A stretch of DNA of 64,000 nt from Dactylosporangium siamense. Lineage in GTDB: Bacteria; Actinomycetota; Actinomycetes; Mycobacteriales; Micromonosporaceae. The position numbers were made by a program, and so were the translations under genes. The stretch's first letter is position 1. Every line of letters begins with the position of its first letter. Below, piece by piece: positions 1-8,659 of the stretch. The stretch lies in contig NZ_BONQ01000083.1 in assembly GCF_016862795.1 (NCBI RefSeq), forward strand, positions 247,322 to 311,321, given 5' to 3'. The notes beneath the pieces are model-generated. The model saw only the letters and a program-made list of their open reading frames with translations, was not told where the DNA came from and did not search any database.

Positions 1-1971
<1,971 letters not shown>

Positions 1972-2009
1972 GCGATCAACACTAGGCCACTTGTCTGGAA
2001 CAGTTCAAG
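1972..2009 (-). promoter_or_regulatory. furA leaderless promoter with overlapping palindromic operator
   Basis: Reading the minus strand, TTGAAC (2008-2003) and TAGTGT (1984-1979) are separated by 18 bp. The -10 is followed after 7 nt by the GTG start of furA, so the mRNA is probably leaderless. A palindrome CT-n-GAAC-A-GTTC-n-AG at 1995-2009 covers the -35 hexamer and is a likely autoregulatory FurA site. The sequence is seen directly; the role is inferred from the furA-katG paradigm. Confidence 0.65.
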
Positions 2010-2193
2010 TTTTCGGCCGGCGCGTTTGCAAAACTCACCCTCGCCCGCGCGGACCGCACAAGCCGGGGCGCCACCTGCCGTTTCGGCTGGTGAAGCCCCC
2101 TGCTGCCGGGATGCTTCGACGCCGGTCGACTGAAGACCCGTGCCGGCTCCTCAGTCGTCGTGATGCCGCTCGTGCTGCTGGGCAACGCCGGGT

Positions 2194-3117
2194 CTACAGC
2201 GGGCGGCTGAACATCTTGCGGTTGGCGAAGTTGTGGTAGCCGGCGCGCTGGAAGGCCTTGAACATGGCGACGTTGCCGGCGTCGCAGTCACCGCGGATCT
2301 CCGTCGCCCCGGCGGCGACAAGGACCTTCGTCCCGCGGGCCACGGTGGCGGTGGCGTAGCCGTGACCGCGTCCGGCCGTGGCGACGGCGACCAGGCCGAT
2401 CACCGCGGAACTCGCCGTCCGGGCGGGCAGGCTGATCGCGACCGGCCGGTCCTGCTGGTCGTAGCCGATCTCGAACCAATCCTGCTCGTGGTGCAGCTCC
2501 AGCATGTCGGCGAGGTTGCGCTCGGCGGCGCCACGCAGGCCGTGTTCGTCGATCTCGGCGAGGAAGATCGCGTCCTTCGTGTCGGTGAAGGTGTCGGCGA
2601 GCAGCTCGACGAACGGCTCCTCGCCCAGCTCGGCGAGTGACCGCCAGCGCAGCCGGTCGTCCTGGGCGGGAAGCGGATCGCCGGCCTGCCAGAGGAACCG
2701 GCATCCGTCGCGGGTGACGGAGAAACCGTGCGCCGCGAGCAGGTGCTCGCGGCGCTGCGGGTCACGCTGGAACTGCGGGGCCTGGGCCGGCGAGTCGAGC
2801 ACGTGCCCCTGCGTCTGCGCACCGAGCGAGCGGGCCAGCTCGGCGGCGTGCGTCAGCAGGGCGGCGGCGGTCTGGTCGTCGCCCGGCTCCAGCAGCACGA
2901 GGTCCATGGGCACCGAGCGGCCGGAGATCGTCCACAGCACGACGTTGCCGACGAGCTCGTCGTCCCGCTCGGCCACCAGGCACCAGGCCGGCTGCGTGCA
3001 GCCGCTGTCGAGCAGCCCGGACAGGTAGGCCGCGGTCGCGCTGTTGCGTTCGTCGTCGTTCGGGTGCGCCGTCAGGGCGGGCAGTTCTTCGGGCCGGGCG
3101 GGGCGGATCGTCAGCAC
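2194..3117 (-). CDS. GNAT-family N-acetyltransferase
   Basis: Predicted 307-residue acetyl-CoA-dependent acetyltransferase. The C-terminal half holds the GNAT core, with a beta-bulge region ending in GRGHGYATA (acetyl-CoA pyrophosphate loop) and a following NVAMFKAFQRAGY segment typical of the last helix. The N-terminal half looks like a second, degenerate GNAT fold, so this is probably a tandem-domain enzyme. The reading frame is open 32 codons further upstream, but the GTG at 3117 has AAGGA at a good distance and starts the first recognisable strand, so I chose it. The substrate is unknown. It is monocistronic and convergent with nothing nearby. Confidence 0.8.
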   Translation of the reverse strand: MLTIRPARPEELPALTAHPNDDERNSATAAYLSGLLDSGCTQPAWCLVAERDDELVGNVVLWTISGRSVPMDLVLLEPGDDQTAAALLTHAAELARSLGAQTQGHVLDSPAQAPQFQRDPQRREHLLAAHGFSVTRDGCRFLWQAGDPLPAQDDRLRWRSLAELGEEPFVELLADTFTDTKDAIFLAEIDEHGLRGAAERNLADMLELHHEQDWFEIGYDQQDRPVAISLPARTASSAVIGLVAVATAGRGHGYATATVARGTKVLVAAGATEIRGDCDAGNVAMFKAFQRAGYHNFANRKMFSRPL

Positions 3118-3368
3118 AGTCAGTGGTCCTTCGTCGGTGGTTGTCGGCAACATATGCGGGCTGCGGATGGGAGAGCAGGAGCCCACCATCGCCCCACCGT
3201 CGCGGCGGAACAACGCGAAAGACCGACCCGCCGCATAAGCCGCCGGTTATCGTTCGACGTCAGGCGCGGCCCGGGTCACGAGCCGTCGTCGCTACCGCCG
3301 CCCAGACCGTCAAACTCCGAACAGCGGCGACAGGCTCACGACACGCATCGTCCCACAATGACGGACAC

Positions 3369-3411
3369 GGCGAAGGGCCTGAGCCGTATCTGCGCAGTTC
3401 AGGCCCTTGCC
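3369..3411 (-). terminator. Stem-loop next to the tRNA 3' fragment
   Basis: AAGGGCCTGA pairs with TCAGGCCCTT (10 bp, extended by GGC/GCC) around a 16-nt loop. There is no T-run. It lies just downstream, in minus-strand sense, of both the MFS gene and the tRNA fragment, so it may terminate the MFS operon or be the original terminator of the tRNA whose 3' end remains at 3412-3442. Confidence 0.5.
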
Positions 3412-3442
3412 GATCGTGCGTGCCCGAAGGGCTCGAACCCCT
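3412..3442 (-). repeat. tRNA-Arg 3'-end fragment (att-like direct repeat)
   Basis: This 31-nt stretch matches 6075-6106, the T-arm plus acceptor 3' half and 7 downstream bases of tRNA-Arg(ACG), at 29 of 32 aligned positions with one 1-base gap and in the same orientation. No D-arm or anticodon arm is present. A tRNA 3'-end duplicate at one edge and the intact tRNA at the other edge is the signature left by site-specific integration into a tRNA gene. Confidence 0.6.
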
Positions 3443-3448
3443 GAGGAG

Positions 3449-4672
3449 CTATGCGGGTTCAGGTACGGCTTGGGCGGTTGCCGGCGACGACTCCTCGACC
3501 ACCGGTGGCTTCAGGAAGCTGGTCCCCCAGGCGACCGCGATGGTGACCACGGAGAAGATCAGACCGGTGATCACGGTGGCGGAAGCGCCGGAGTCGTCGA
3601 TCGCGAATCCGCCGACGAACGCGCCGAACGCGATACCGACGTTGGCTGCGGAGACAGGCAACGACTGCGCGAGTTGGCCACCGGGGCCGGCCAGGGTGAT
3701 CACCCGAACCTGGAGCGAGGGCACGATGCTGTAGTGGGACAGGCCCCAGGCGAGCAGCACGAGCGCCACGAGCCACGCGATCGAGCCGACGAAGTAGAGC
3801 ACCAGCAGGGAGACCGCGATGCCGATGGACCCGATGATCAGGGTGCGCGCGGCGTTCCGGTCGGCGAACCTGCCGCCGCTGAACGAGCCGACCGCCGTGG
3901 CCACACCGTAGGCCAGGAGGAACACACTCAGCAGGGCTCCGGAGATGCCGGTGACGCTTTGCAGGAACGGCACGATGTAGGTCAGCGCCGCGAACGTCGT
4001 CGCGAACACGATGAAGTTCAGGAACAGCACGGCGAGCACCCTGGGGGCGAACGCGTACCTGGCCTGGTGGCCGGCATTGGCGCCGGCGAGCGGCACGGAC
4101 GGGATCAGCGCCACCGTGGCGACCAGTGTGACCACAGCGATCGCCACGATCGCCATGAACGAGCCGCGCCAGCCGAGGGTCTGACCGACCAACGTGCCCA
4201 GCGGCACGCCGAGCGCGGTCGCCACCGAGACACCGGAGACGACGATCCCGATCGCCAGGCCCATGCGCTCCGGCGGGACGACCGACATGCCCGCATTGAA
4301 CGCACTCGCGATGAACAGGCCGCCCAACGCGCCGATGAGGAAGCGCAGCCCGAGGAACACACCGTAGTCGGCGGTCAGCACCGCGACCAGGTTGCACACG
4401 ATGAACAGCGCGAGCGTGCCGATGAGGACGATCTTCTTTTCCAGCTTGATCGTCAGCGCGGTCAGGATCGGACCACCGATGGCAAGGCCCAGGGCGTAGG
4501 CGGTCACCAGGGTGCCGGCCGCGGGGATGGTCACGTGGAGGTCTGCGGCGATCCGGTCCAGCACGCCGACCACGAGCAGTTCGCCACTGCCCAGGACGAA
4601 CATTCCCAGGAACAGCGTGGCCAGGGCCAGGTTGGCCCTGGCCGGGCTCAGCGCCGCTTGCCGGGCGCTCAC
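3449..4672 (-). CDS. MFS transporter (drug/sugar efflux, AraJ-like)
   Basis: A 407-residue major facilitator with 12 predicted hydrophobic segments. The segment after TM1 reads VTAYALGLAIGGP, the motif-C-like signature of the DHA1 AraJ/multidrug efflux group, and a short basic loop follows TM2. The GTG start at 4672 overlaps the stop codon of the glyoxalase gene (GTGA), so the two genes are translationally coupled. An upstream in-frame ATG at 4762 would lie inside the glyoxalase gene and is not preferred. Efflux of the molecule handled by the glyoxalase-fold protein, under control of the divergent HxlR regulator, is a reasonable inference; the substrate is unknown. Confidence 0.87.
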   Translation of the reverse strand: MSARQAALSPARANLALATLFLGMFVLGSGELLVVGVLDRIAADLHVTIPAAGTLVTAYALGLAIGGPILTALTIKLEKKIVLIGTLALFIVCNLVAVLTADYGVFLGLRFLIGALGGLFIASAFNAGMSVVPPERMGLAIGIVVSGVSVATALGVPLGTLVGQTLGWRGSFMAIVAIAVVTLVATVALIPSVPLAGANAGHQARYAFAPRVLAVLFLNFIVFATTFAALTYIVPFLQSVTGISGALLSVFLLAYGVATAVGSFSGGRFADRNAARTLIIGSIGIAVSLLVLYFVGSIAWLVALVLLAWGLSHYSIVPSLQVRVITLAGPGGQLAQSLPVSAANVGIAFGAFVGGFAIDDSGASATVITGLIFSVVTIAVAWGTSFLKPPVVEESSPATAQAVPEPA

Positions 4673-5013
4673 TTCTTCCACTCGATGATCTGGAGGTAGT
4701 TCCCGTCGGGGTCGGCGAACGTGCCGAACTTGCCCTTCGCCCGGTCCTCGACCGAGATCCACTCCACGCCGGCCGCATTCAGCTGGGCCTCCACAGCGTC
4801 GAAGTCGTCGACGTGGAAGTTGATGATCGTGCGACCCGGTTCGTTGTTCTTCGCCTCGACGTCGTCGCGCCCGTCGATGACCAGCAGGAAGCCGCCCAGG
4901 TCGATCGCGCCCTCGCCGGTGAACTCCGGCGCCAGCGCCTTGATGTACCAGGCCCGTAGCTCGGCGGGACGGGTCGTGCCGAGCAGCATGCTTCCGGGCT
5001 TCAGCGTCGTCAT
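4669..5013 (-). CDS. Glyoxalase/bleomycin-resistance (VOC) protein
   Basis: A 114-residue vicinal-oxygen-chelate protein consisting of a single beta-alpha-beta-beta-beta domain pair. The ending FGTFADPDGNYLQIIEWKK is the typical VOC C-terminal strand with the metal-ligand Glu in the IIEW segment. The ATG at 5013 has GAGGAG seven bases upstream, so the longer open frame to 5223 is not used. It forms a two-gene operon with the MFS exporter and faces the HxlR regulator across a 179-bp promoter region. It could sequester a small toxic compound or act as a lyase/dioxygenase; sequence alone does not decide. Confidence 0.88.
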   Translation of the reverse strand: MTTLKPGSMLLGTTRPAELRAWYIKALAPEFTGEGAIDLGGFLLVIDGRDDVEAKNNEPGRTIINFHVDDFDAVEAQLNAAGVEWISVEDRAKGKFGTFADPDGNYLQIIEWKK

Positions 5014-5109
5014 GTCGAATCTCCTCGTTGTGTGATCACGATCGCGTCCATCGCTGTCGCGGCCGCCCTGGGTCCAGTACTGCCGCGCGAACCAACAGTA
5101 AACACGGTA

Positions 5110-5165
5110 GGTTGTTAAAAGCAACCATGATTGATGGTGAAAGACAACTAGATACTGTGGTAGTT
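5110..5165. promoter_or_regulatory. Divergent promoter region with two inverted repeats
   Basis: The glyoxalase-HxlR intergenic region is clearly AT-richer than its surroundings. It contains GGTTG-7nt-CAACC (5110-5126) and AACTA-10nt-TAGTT (5146-5165). Either could be the operator for the HxlR-type regulator encoded at 5193. The repeats are seen; the binding is inferred. Confidence 0.45.
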
Positions 5166-5192
5166 TCAGATCAGATTGGGAGGAGAGCGGCC

Positions 5193-5903
5193 ATGCCAAC
5201 CAGCCGGAGCTATCGGGACTCATGCGGGATTGCCCGAGCCCTCGATGTCGTCGGGGAGCGATGGGCGCTGCTGGTCGTCCGCGAGCTGCTCTTGGCGCCG
5301 CAACGGTTCTCAGAGCTGCGGCACGCTCTGCCCCACGTCAGCTCGAACCTGCTCGCGGACCGACTCCGAGAGCTCGAACACAACGGGGTGATCCGCCGTG
5401 GACTCGCACCGGCGGAAGACCCCCGGGTCTACGAGCTGACCGAACGGGGCCGGGCGCTGGAACCGATCCTGCTGGCTCTGGGCGACTGGGGTGTCGACGC
5501 CCCGCAACCCCCGCCGCCGACCGCGCTCAGCGCCACCTCAGTGCTGATCTTCCTGCAACATGCCGCTCGCCCCGACCCCGCGGCGCCGCCAACGAATTGC
5601 CGTCTCGAACTCGACGGCCGGGTCTGGACGGTCCGCCTGGCGTCCGGCCGGGTTCAGGTGCAGCCCGGTGAACCCGCGACGGCGGCCGCCTCGCTCCGCG
5701 CGGAGCCCAAGACGCTCAGCGCCATGCTGGCCGATCCAGCCACACTCGCAACCGCATGCGACGACGGCAGCGCCGCCGTCGTCGGAGATCTGTCGGTCAT
5801 CGGCCGGCTGCTGCACGCCGTCACCGACCCGTGGCCCACCGGCGAGCAGACGGGCACCTCTCAAGAGCGCCACTCGGACATGGCCGGTCCCCACACCCGG
5901 TAG
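5193..5903 (+). CDS. HxlR-family transcriptional regulator with C-terminal SCP2-like domain
   Basis: A 236-residue regulator. Residues about 8-100 form the HxlR winged helix: CGIARALDVVGERW, then a basic RFSELR recognition helix, followed by a wing with DPRVYELTERG. Residues about 130-225 resemble a small sterol-carrier-like (SCP2) ligand-binding domain, a combination known in actinobacterial HxlR proteins. The ATG at 5193 follows GGGAGGAGAG. It is divergent from the glyoxalase-MFS pair and probably controls it in response to an electrophile or drug. An open frame upstream to 5028 has no RBS. Confidence 0.87.
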   Translation: MPTSRSYRDSCGIARALDVVGERWALLVVRELLLAPQRFSELRHALPHVSSNLLADRLRELEHNGVIRRGLAPAEDPRVYELTERGRALEPILLALGDWGVDAPQPPPPTALSATSVLIFLQHAARPDPAAPPTNCRLELDGRVWTVRLASGRVQVQPGEPATAAASLRAEPKTLSAMLADPATLATACDDGSAAVVGDLSVIGRLLHAVTDPWPTGEQTGTSQERHSDMAGPHTR

Positions 5904-6031
5904 ATCACCAGTCCTGGTGAGGACCGCACCGCTCGGTCGCGTGGACGGTGGAGCGCTCGAACGGCATCACGGACCGTCACGACACCACCGCGGCACCCGC
6001 GTGACGCCCACCGTCCACAGCGGACAGACAC

Positions 6032-6069
6032 AAAAAAGCGGCTGCCCCGCGTTTCCGCAGGCCAACCGC
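6032..6069 (-). terminator. Intrinsic terminator of tRNA-Arg
   Basis: On the minus strand a 14-bp GC-rich stem with two or three G-U or mismatched pairs, a 4-nt loop (GAAA) and a run of six T follow the tRNA-Arg 3' end after about 12 nt. It is a canonical Rho-independent terminator. The bases between it and HxlR (5904-6031) show nothing else. Confidence 0.75.
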
Positions 6070-6081
6070 CTCTTGATCTTG

Positions 6082-6154
6082 CGCGCCCGAAGGGACTCGA
6101 ACCCCTAACCTTCTGATCCGTAGTCAGATGCTCTATCCGTTGAGCTACGGGCGC
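6082..6154 (-). tRNA. tRNA-Arg (anticodon ACG)
   Basis: The 73-nt cloverleaf has acceptor GCGCCCG paired with CGGGCGC. The anticodon arm is TCTGA-CTACGGA-TCAGA with ACG at positions 34-36, and the T-loop is GTTCGAGTC. The CCA end is not encoded. The wobble A would be deaminated to inosine to read CGN codons. Its 3' half is duplicated at 3412-3442. Confidence 0.97.
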
Positions 6155-6198
6155 TCGGTGCTCGCCTAGTGTACACACCAGGTTTTGCTGGTTTTGCG

Positions 6199-6289
6199 CG
6201 GAGGCTCCGGGATTCGAACCCGGGATGGGCTTTAAGACCCAAACCGCATTAGCAGTGCGGCGCCATAGACCGAACTAGGCGAAGCCTCC
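6199..6289 (-). tRNA. tRNA-Ser (anticodon GCT)
   Basis: The 91-nt class II tRNA has acceptor GGAGGCT/AGCCTCC, a D-arm with GCCTAGTTCGGTCTATGGC, an anticodon loop CTGCTAA and a long variable arm. It reads AGC/AGT codons. It is 44 bp upstream of tRNA-Arg on the same strand and may be cotranscribed with it. The 174 bp from here to the next gene show no further gene. Confidence 0.97.
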
Positions 6290-6463
6290 AACAGCGCCTG
6301 TCGCCAGGAGCCGCCGTCCGAGGATACAGGGACAGCAGAGGACCGGGCAAAGCGGGTACGCTCCCGGCGCGTCGCGGCGACCGCCATCACTGGCGGGAGC
6401 GCGGTTTCCGCTGCTCAGAGTGTCGGCGTGGCGCGCCACCCCCTTTCGCTACCCAGGAGCGCC

Positions 6464-8578
6464 ATGCTCACGCGTGTCCTCCGCCGTCCCCTGCTGCTGG
6501 CAGTGGCGACGGCGACCACCATCGCCGCCGCGGTGGTTCCCATCACACCGGCCTCCGCGGCCGACCCGACGAAGGGCAATCTGGTCGGGCATCTCACCGA
6601 TTCGCACGGGGCGGCGGTCGCCGGGGCGCGGGTCACCGCCCAGGTCGACGGCTGGCCGTTCAGCACCGCGACCACCGACGGTGCCGGCGGGTACAACTTC
6701 GCGGACCTGCCGCCGGGGCAGTACCAGGTCGGCTTCACCGTCACCGCACCCAGCGGCCAGGCGAGTTACACGCAGTGGGCGCACCAGCAGACGGAATGGT
6801 GGAGCGCACCGGCGTTCACCGTGGACGCGGGAGCCACGGTGGCTGTCGACGAGCGGTTGCTGCCCACCGGCACCGTCAGCGGCCGGCTGCTCAACTCGGA
6901 CGGCACGCCGGCGAGCGTGGCGGTGACCTTCCACGACGCGGCCACGCAGAACACCGCGGCGACGGCCTCCTCGGCGGCCGACGGGCACTTCGAGGTGCTG
7001 GTGCCGGCCGGTGGCTACAAGGTCTCGTACGTCGTGAACGGCCAGTCCACGCAGTGGTCCGGCGGCAAGCGGACCTTCGCGACCGCCGACACCGTCACGG
7101 TCGCCGACGGCCAGGCGGTCACGGTCGAGGAGCACGCGCTGCCCGCCGGGTCCATCGGCGGCCGGCTCACCGCGGCGGACGGCGCTCCCGTCGCCGGCTC
7201 GTGGGTGACGGTCACCGACGAACTGGGCAACGCCACCAACGGCACGACGGACGCCGACGGGCGGTACCGCGTCGACGGCCTGCCCACCGCCGGCCGGTTC
7301 ACCGTGGGGTTCGGCGCGGCGCACGCGGTCACCGTGTGGGCGCACGGGTCACTGACGGAGGTCGGCGCGCAGCGGTTCGTGGTGACCGAGGGTCAGACGG
7401 TCACGGTGGACGAGAGCCTCCCGCCGACCGGCGCCGTCCGGGTCGTGGCACACGACGCGACCACCGGCGCGCCGATCCAGCGGTTCTGCGTGTGGACCGT
7501 GGCGCCCTCGACCTACCAGGGCTGCGCCGGGAGCGGTGAGGTCCTCATCGACGAGGTGTACGCCGGCGCCTGGCACCTGAACGTGAGCCTCGACGACGGT
7601 GTACACCTGGACCGGGTCGCCGGGGCGGTCGTCACCGGCGGGCAGACAGCGCAGGTCGACGTCGCCCTCACCGCGGGCGCCACGATCACCACCACGCTCA
7701 CCGAGCGTGCCACCGGCGGCCCGGCGCAGGGCTGCGTGCAGCCGGTCGACGTCGACGCGGCGCTGGTCGACACCGGCTTCCGCCAGTGGTGCACCGAGGA
7801 GGGCGGCAACACGCTGCGGATCGGTCCGCTCGCACCCGGCACGTACCAGCTGATCGCCGACCCCGGCCCGGACGCGCTCGGACTGCAGTGGGTCGGCGCG
7901 ACCGGCGGCACCGGCAGCCGGGAGGCGGCCCAGCGCATCACGGTCGCCGCCGGCACCGTCGCGGCCGGACCGGCGGTCCTCTTCGACCGGGCCGGCACCA
8001 TCCGCGGCCGGTACACCGACGCCGTCACCGGCGCGCCGGTCGGCGGTGCCTGCGTCTCCGTCATCACCCCGACCCGCAACGCGGTCGGCGGCGACGGCTG
8101 CGGCCGGGCCACCCAGCCGGACGGCACCTACACGCTGGCCGGCATCGGGCCCTACACGTGGGCGGTCGGCTCCGCGAAGTCGTCCTACCAGTGGCGCTGG
8201 ACGGGCAACGCGGTCAACCGCCACGAGGCGAGCACGGTCACGGTCGTCGCGGGCAGGACGGTGACGGCCAACCTGAAGGCGCGTGCCGGCGGTGGGACCG
8301 TCGTGGGCACCATCCGCGACAGCACCGGCGCCCCGGTCCTGGCGCACCTGAGGGTCGTCGACGCGCTGACCGGCGAACCGGTCGCGTTCGCCGCCGACAC
8401 CGGGATGGACGCCACGTACACGATCGCGAACGTCCCGCCGCAGCAGGTCAAGGTCTACTACGTCGTGAGCGACGGCCGCGCGGGCTGGCTCGGTGGCACC
8501 AACCTGGCCACCGCGCGGACGTACAAGATCAAGAATGGTGTGCCGACGACGATCACCGTCACCATCCCGGTCGCCTGA
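6464..8578 (+). CDS. Secreted multi-repeat carboxypeptidase-regulatory-like (Ig-fold) protein
   Basis: A 704-residue exported protein. The start MLTRVLRRP plus a hydrophobic stretch and the ASA-AD cleavage site make a clear Sec signal peptide. The mature part is a chain of about eight beta-sandwich repeats of 75-90 residues. Most begin with G-x-L/V-x-G-x-L-x-D/N-x-x-G-x-P-V-A and end in DGxYxVxxLPxGxYxV, the pattern of CarboxypepD_reg/SdrD-B domains. No catalytic domain, LPXTG motif or C-terminal anchor is visible, so it is probably free in the medium or loosely wall-bound. The ATG at 6464 follows CAGGAG. A 14-bp terminator stem follows the gene. The role is unknown; adhesion or structural scaffolding is plausible. 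Confidence 0.85.
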   Translation: MLTRVLRRPLLLAVATATTIAAAVVPITPASAADPTKGNLVGHLTDSHGAAVAGARVTAQVDGWPFSTATTDGAGGYNFADLPPGQYQVGFTVTAPSGQASYTQWAHQQTEWWSAPAFTVDAGATVAVDERLLPTGTVSGRLLNSDGTPASVAVTFHDAATQNTAATASSAADGHFEVLVPAGGYKVSYVVNGQSTQWSGGKRTFATADTVTVADGQAVTVEEHALPAGSIGGRLTAADGAPVAGSWVTVTDELGNATNGTTDADGRYRVDGLPTAGRFTVGFGAAHAVTVWAHGSLTEVGAQRFVVTEGQTVTVDESLPPTGAVRVVAHDATTGAPIQRFCVWTVAPSTYQGCAGSGEVLIDEVYAGAWHLNVSLDDGVHLDRVAGAVVTGGQTAQVDVALTAGATITTTLTERATGGPAQGCVQPVDVDAALVDTGFRQWCTEEGGNTLRIGPLAPGTYQLIADPGPDALGLQWVGATGGTGSREAAQRITVAAGTVAAGPAVLFDRAGTIRGRYTDAVTGAPVGGACVSVITPTRNAVGGDGCGRATQPDGTYTLAGIGPYTWAVGSAKSSYQWRWTGNAVNRHEASTVTVVAGRTVTANLKARAGGGTVVGTIRDSTGAPVLAHLRVVDALTGEPVAFAADTGMDATYTIANVPPQQVKVYYVVSDGRAGWLGGTNLATARTYKIKNGVPTTITVTIPVA

Positions 8579-8579
8579 C

Positions 8580-8621
8580 CGTGCGGCCCGGGGGACTCGT
8601 GCCAGGTCCCCGGGCCGCACG
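8580..8621 (+). terminator. Strong stem-loop terminator
   Basis: A perfect 14-bp inverted repeat (CGTGCGGCCCGGGG with its complement) with a 14-nt loop lies directly after the secreted repeat protein gene. It lacks a T-run, which is common for actinobacterial terminators. Confidence 0.7.
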
Positions 8622-8659
8622 ACGGGTGCTGAACCCGCAGGCGCATTACGCTCTTGCGG

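Noticed and set aside
3407..4699. 430-codon plus-strand frame across the MFS gene
   Set aside because: The product is low-complexity Gly/Arg/Asp/Gln text and the opposite strand encodes a 12-helix transporter coupled to the glyoxalase gene.
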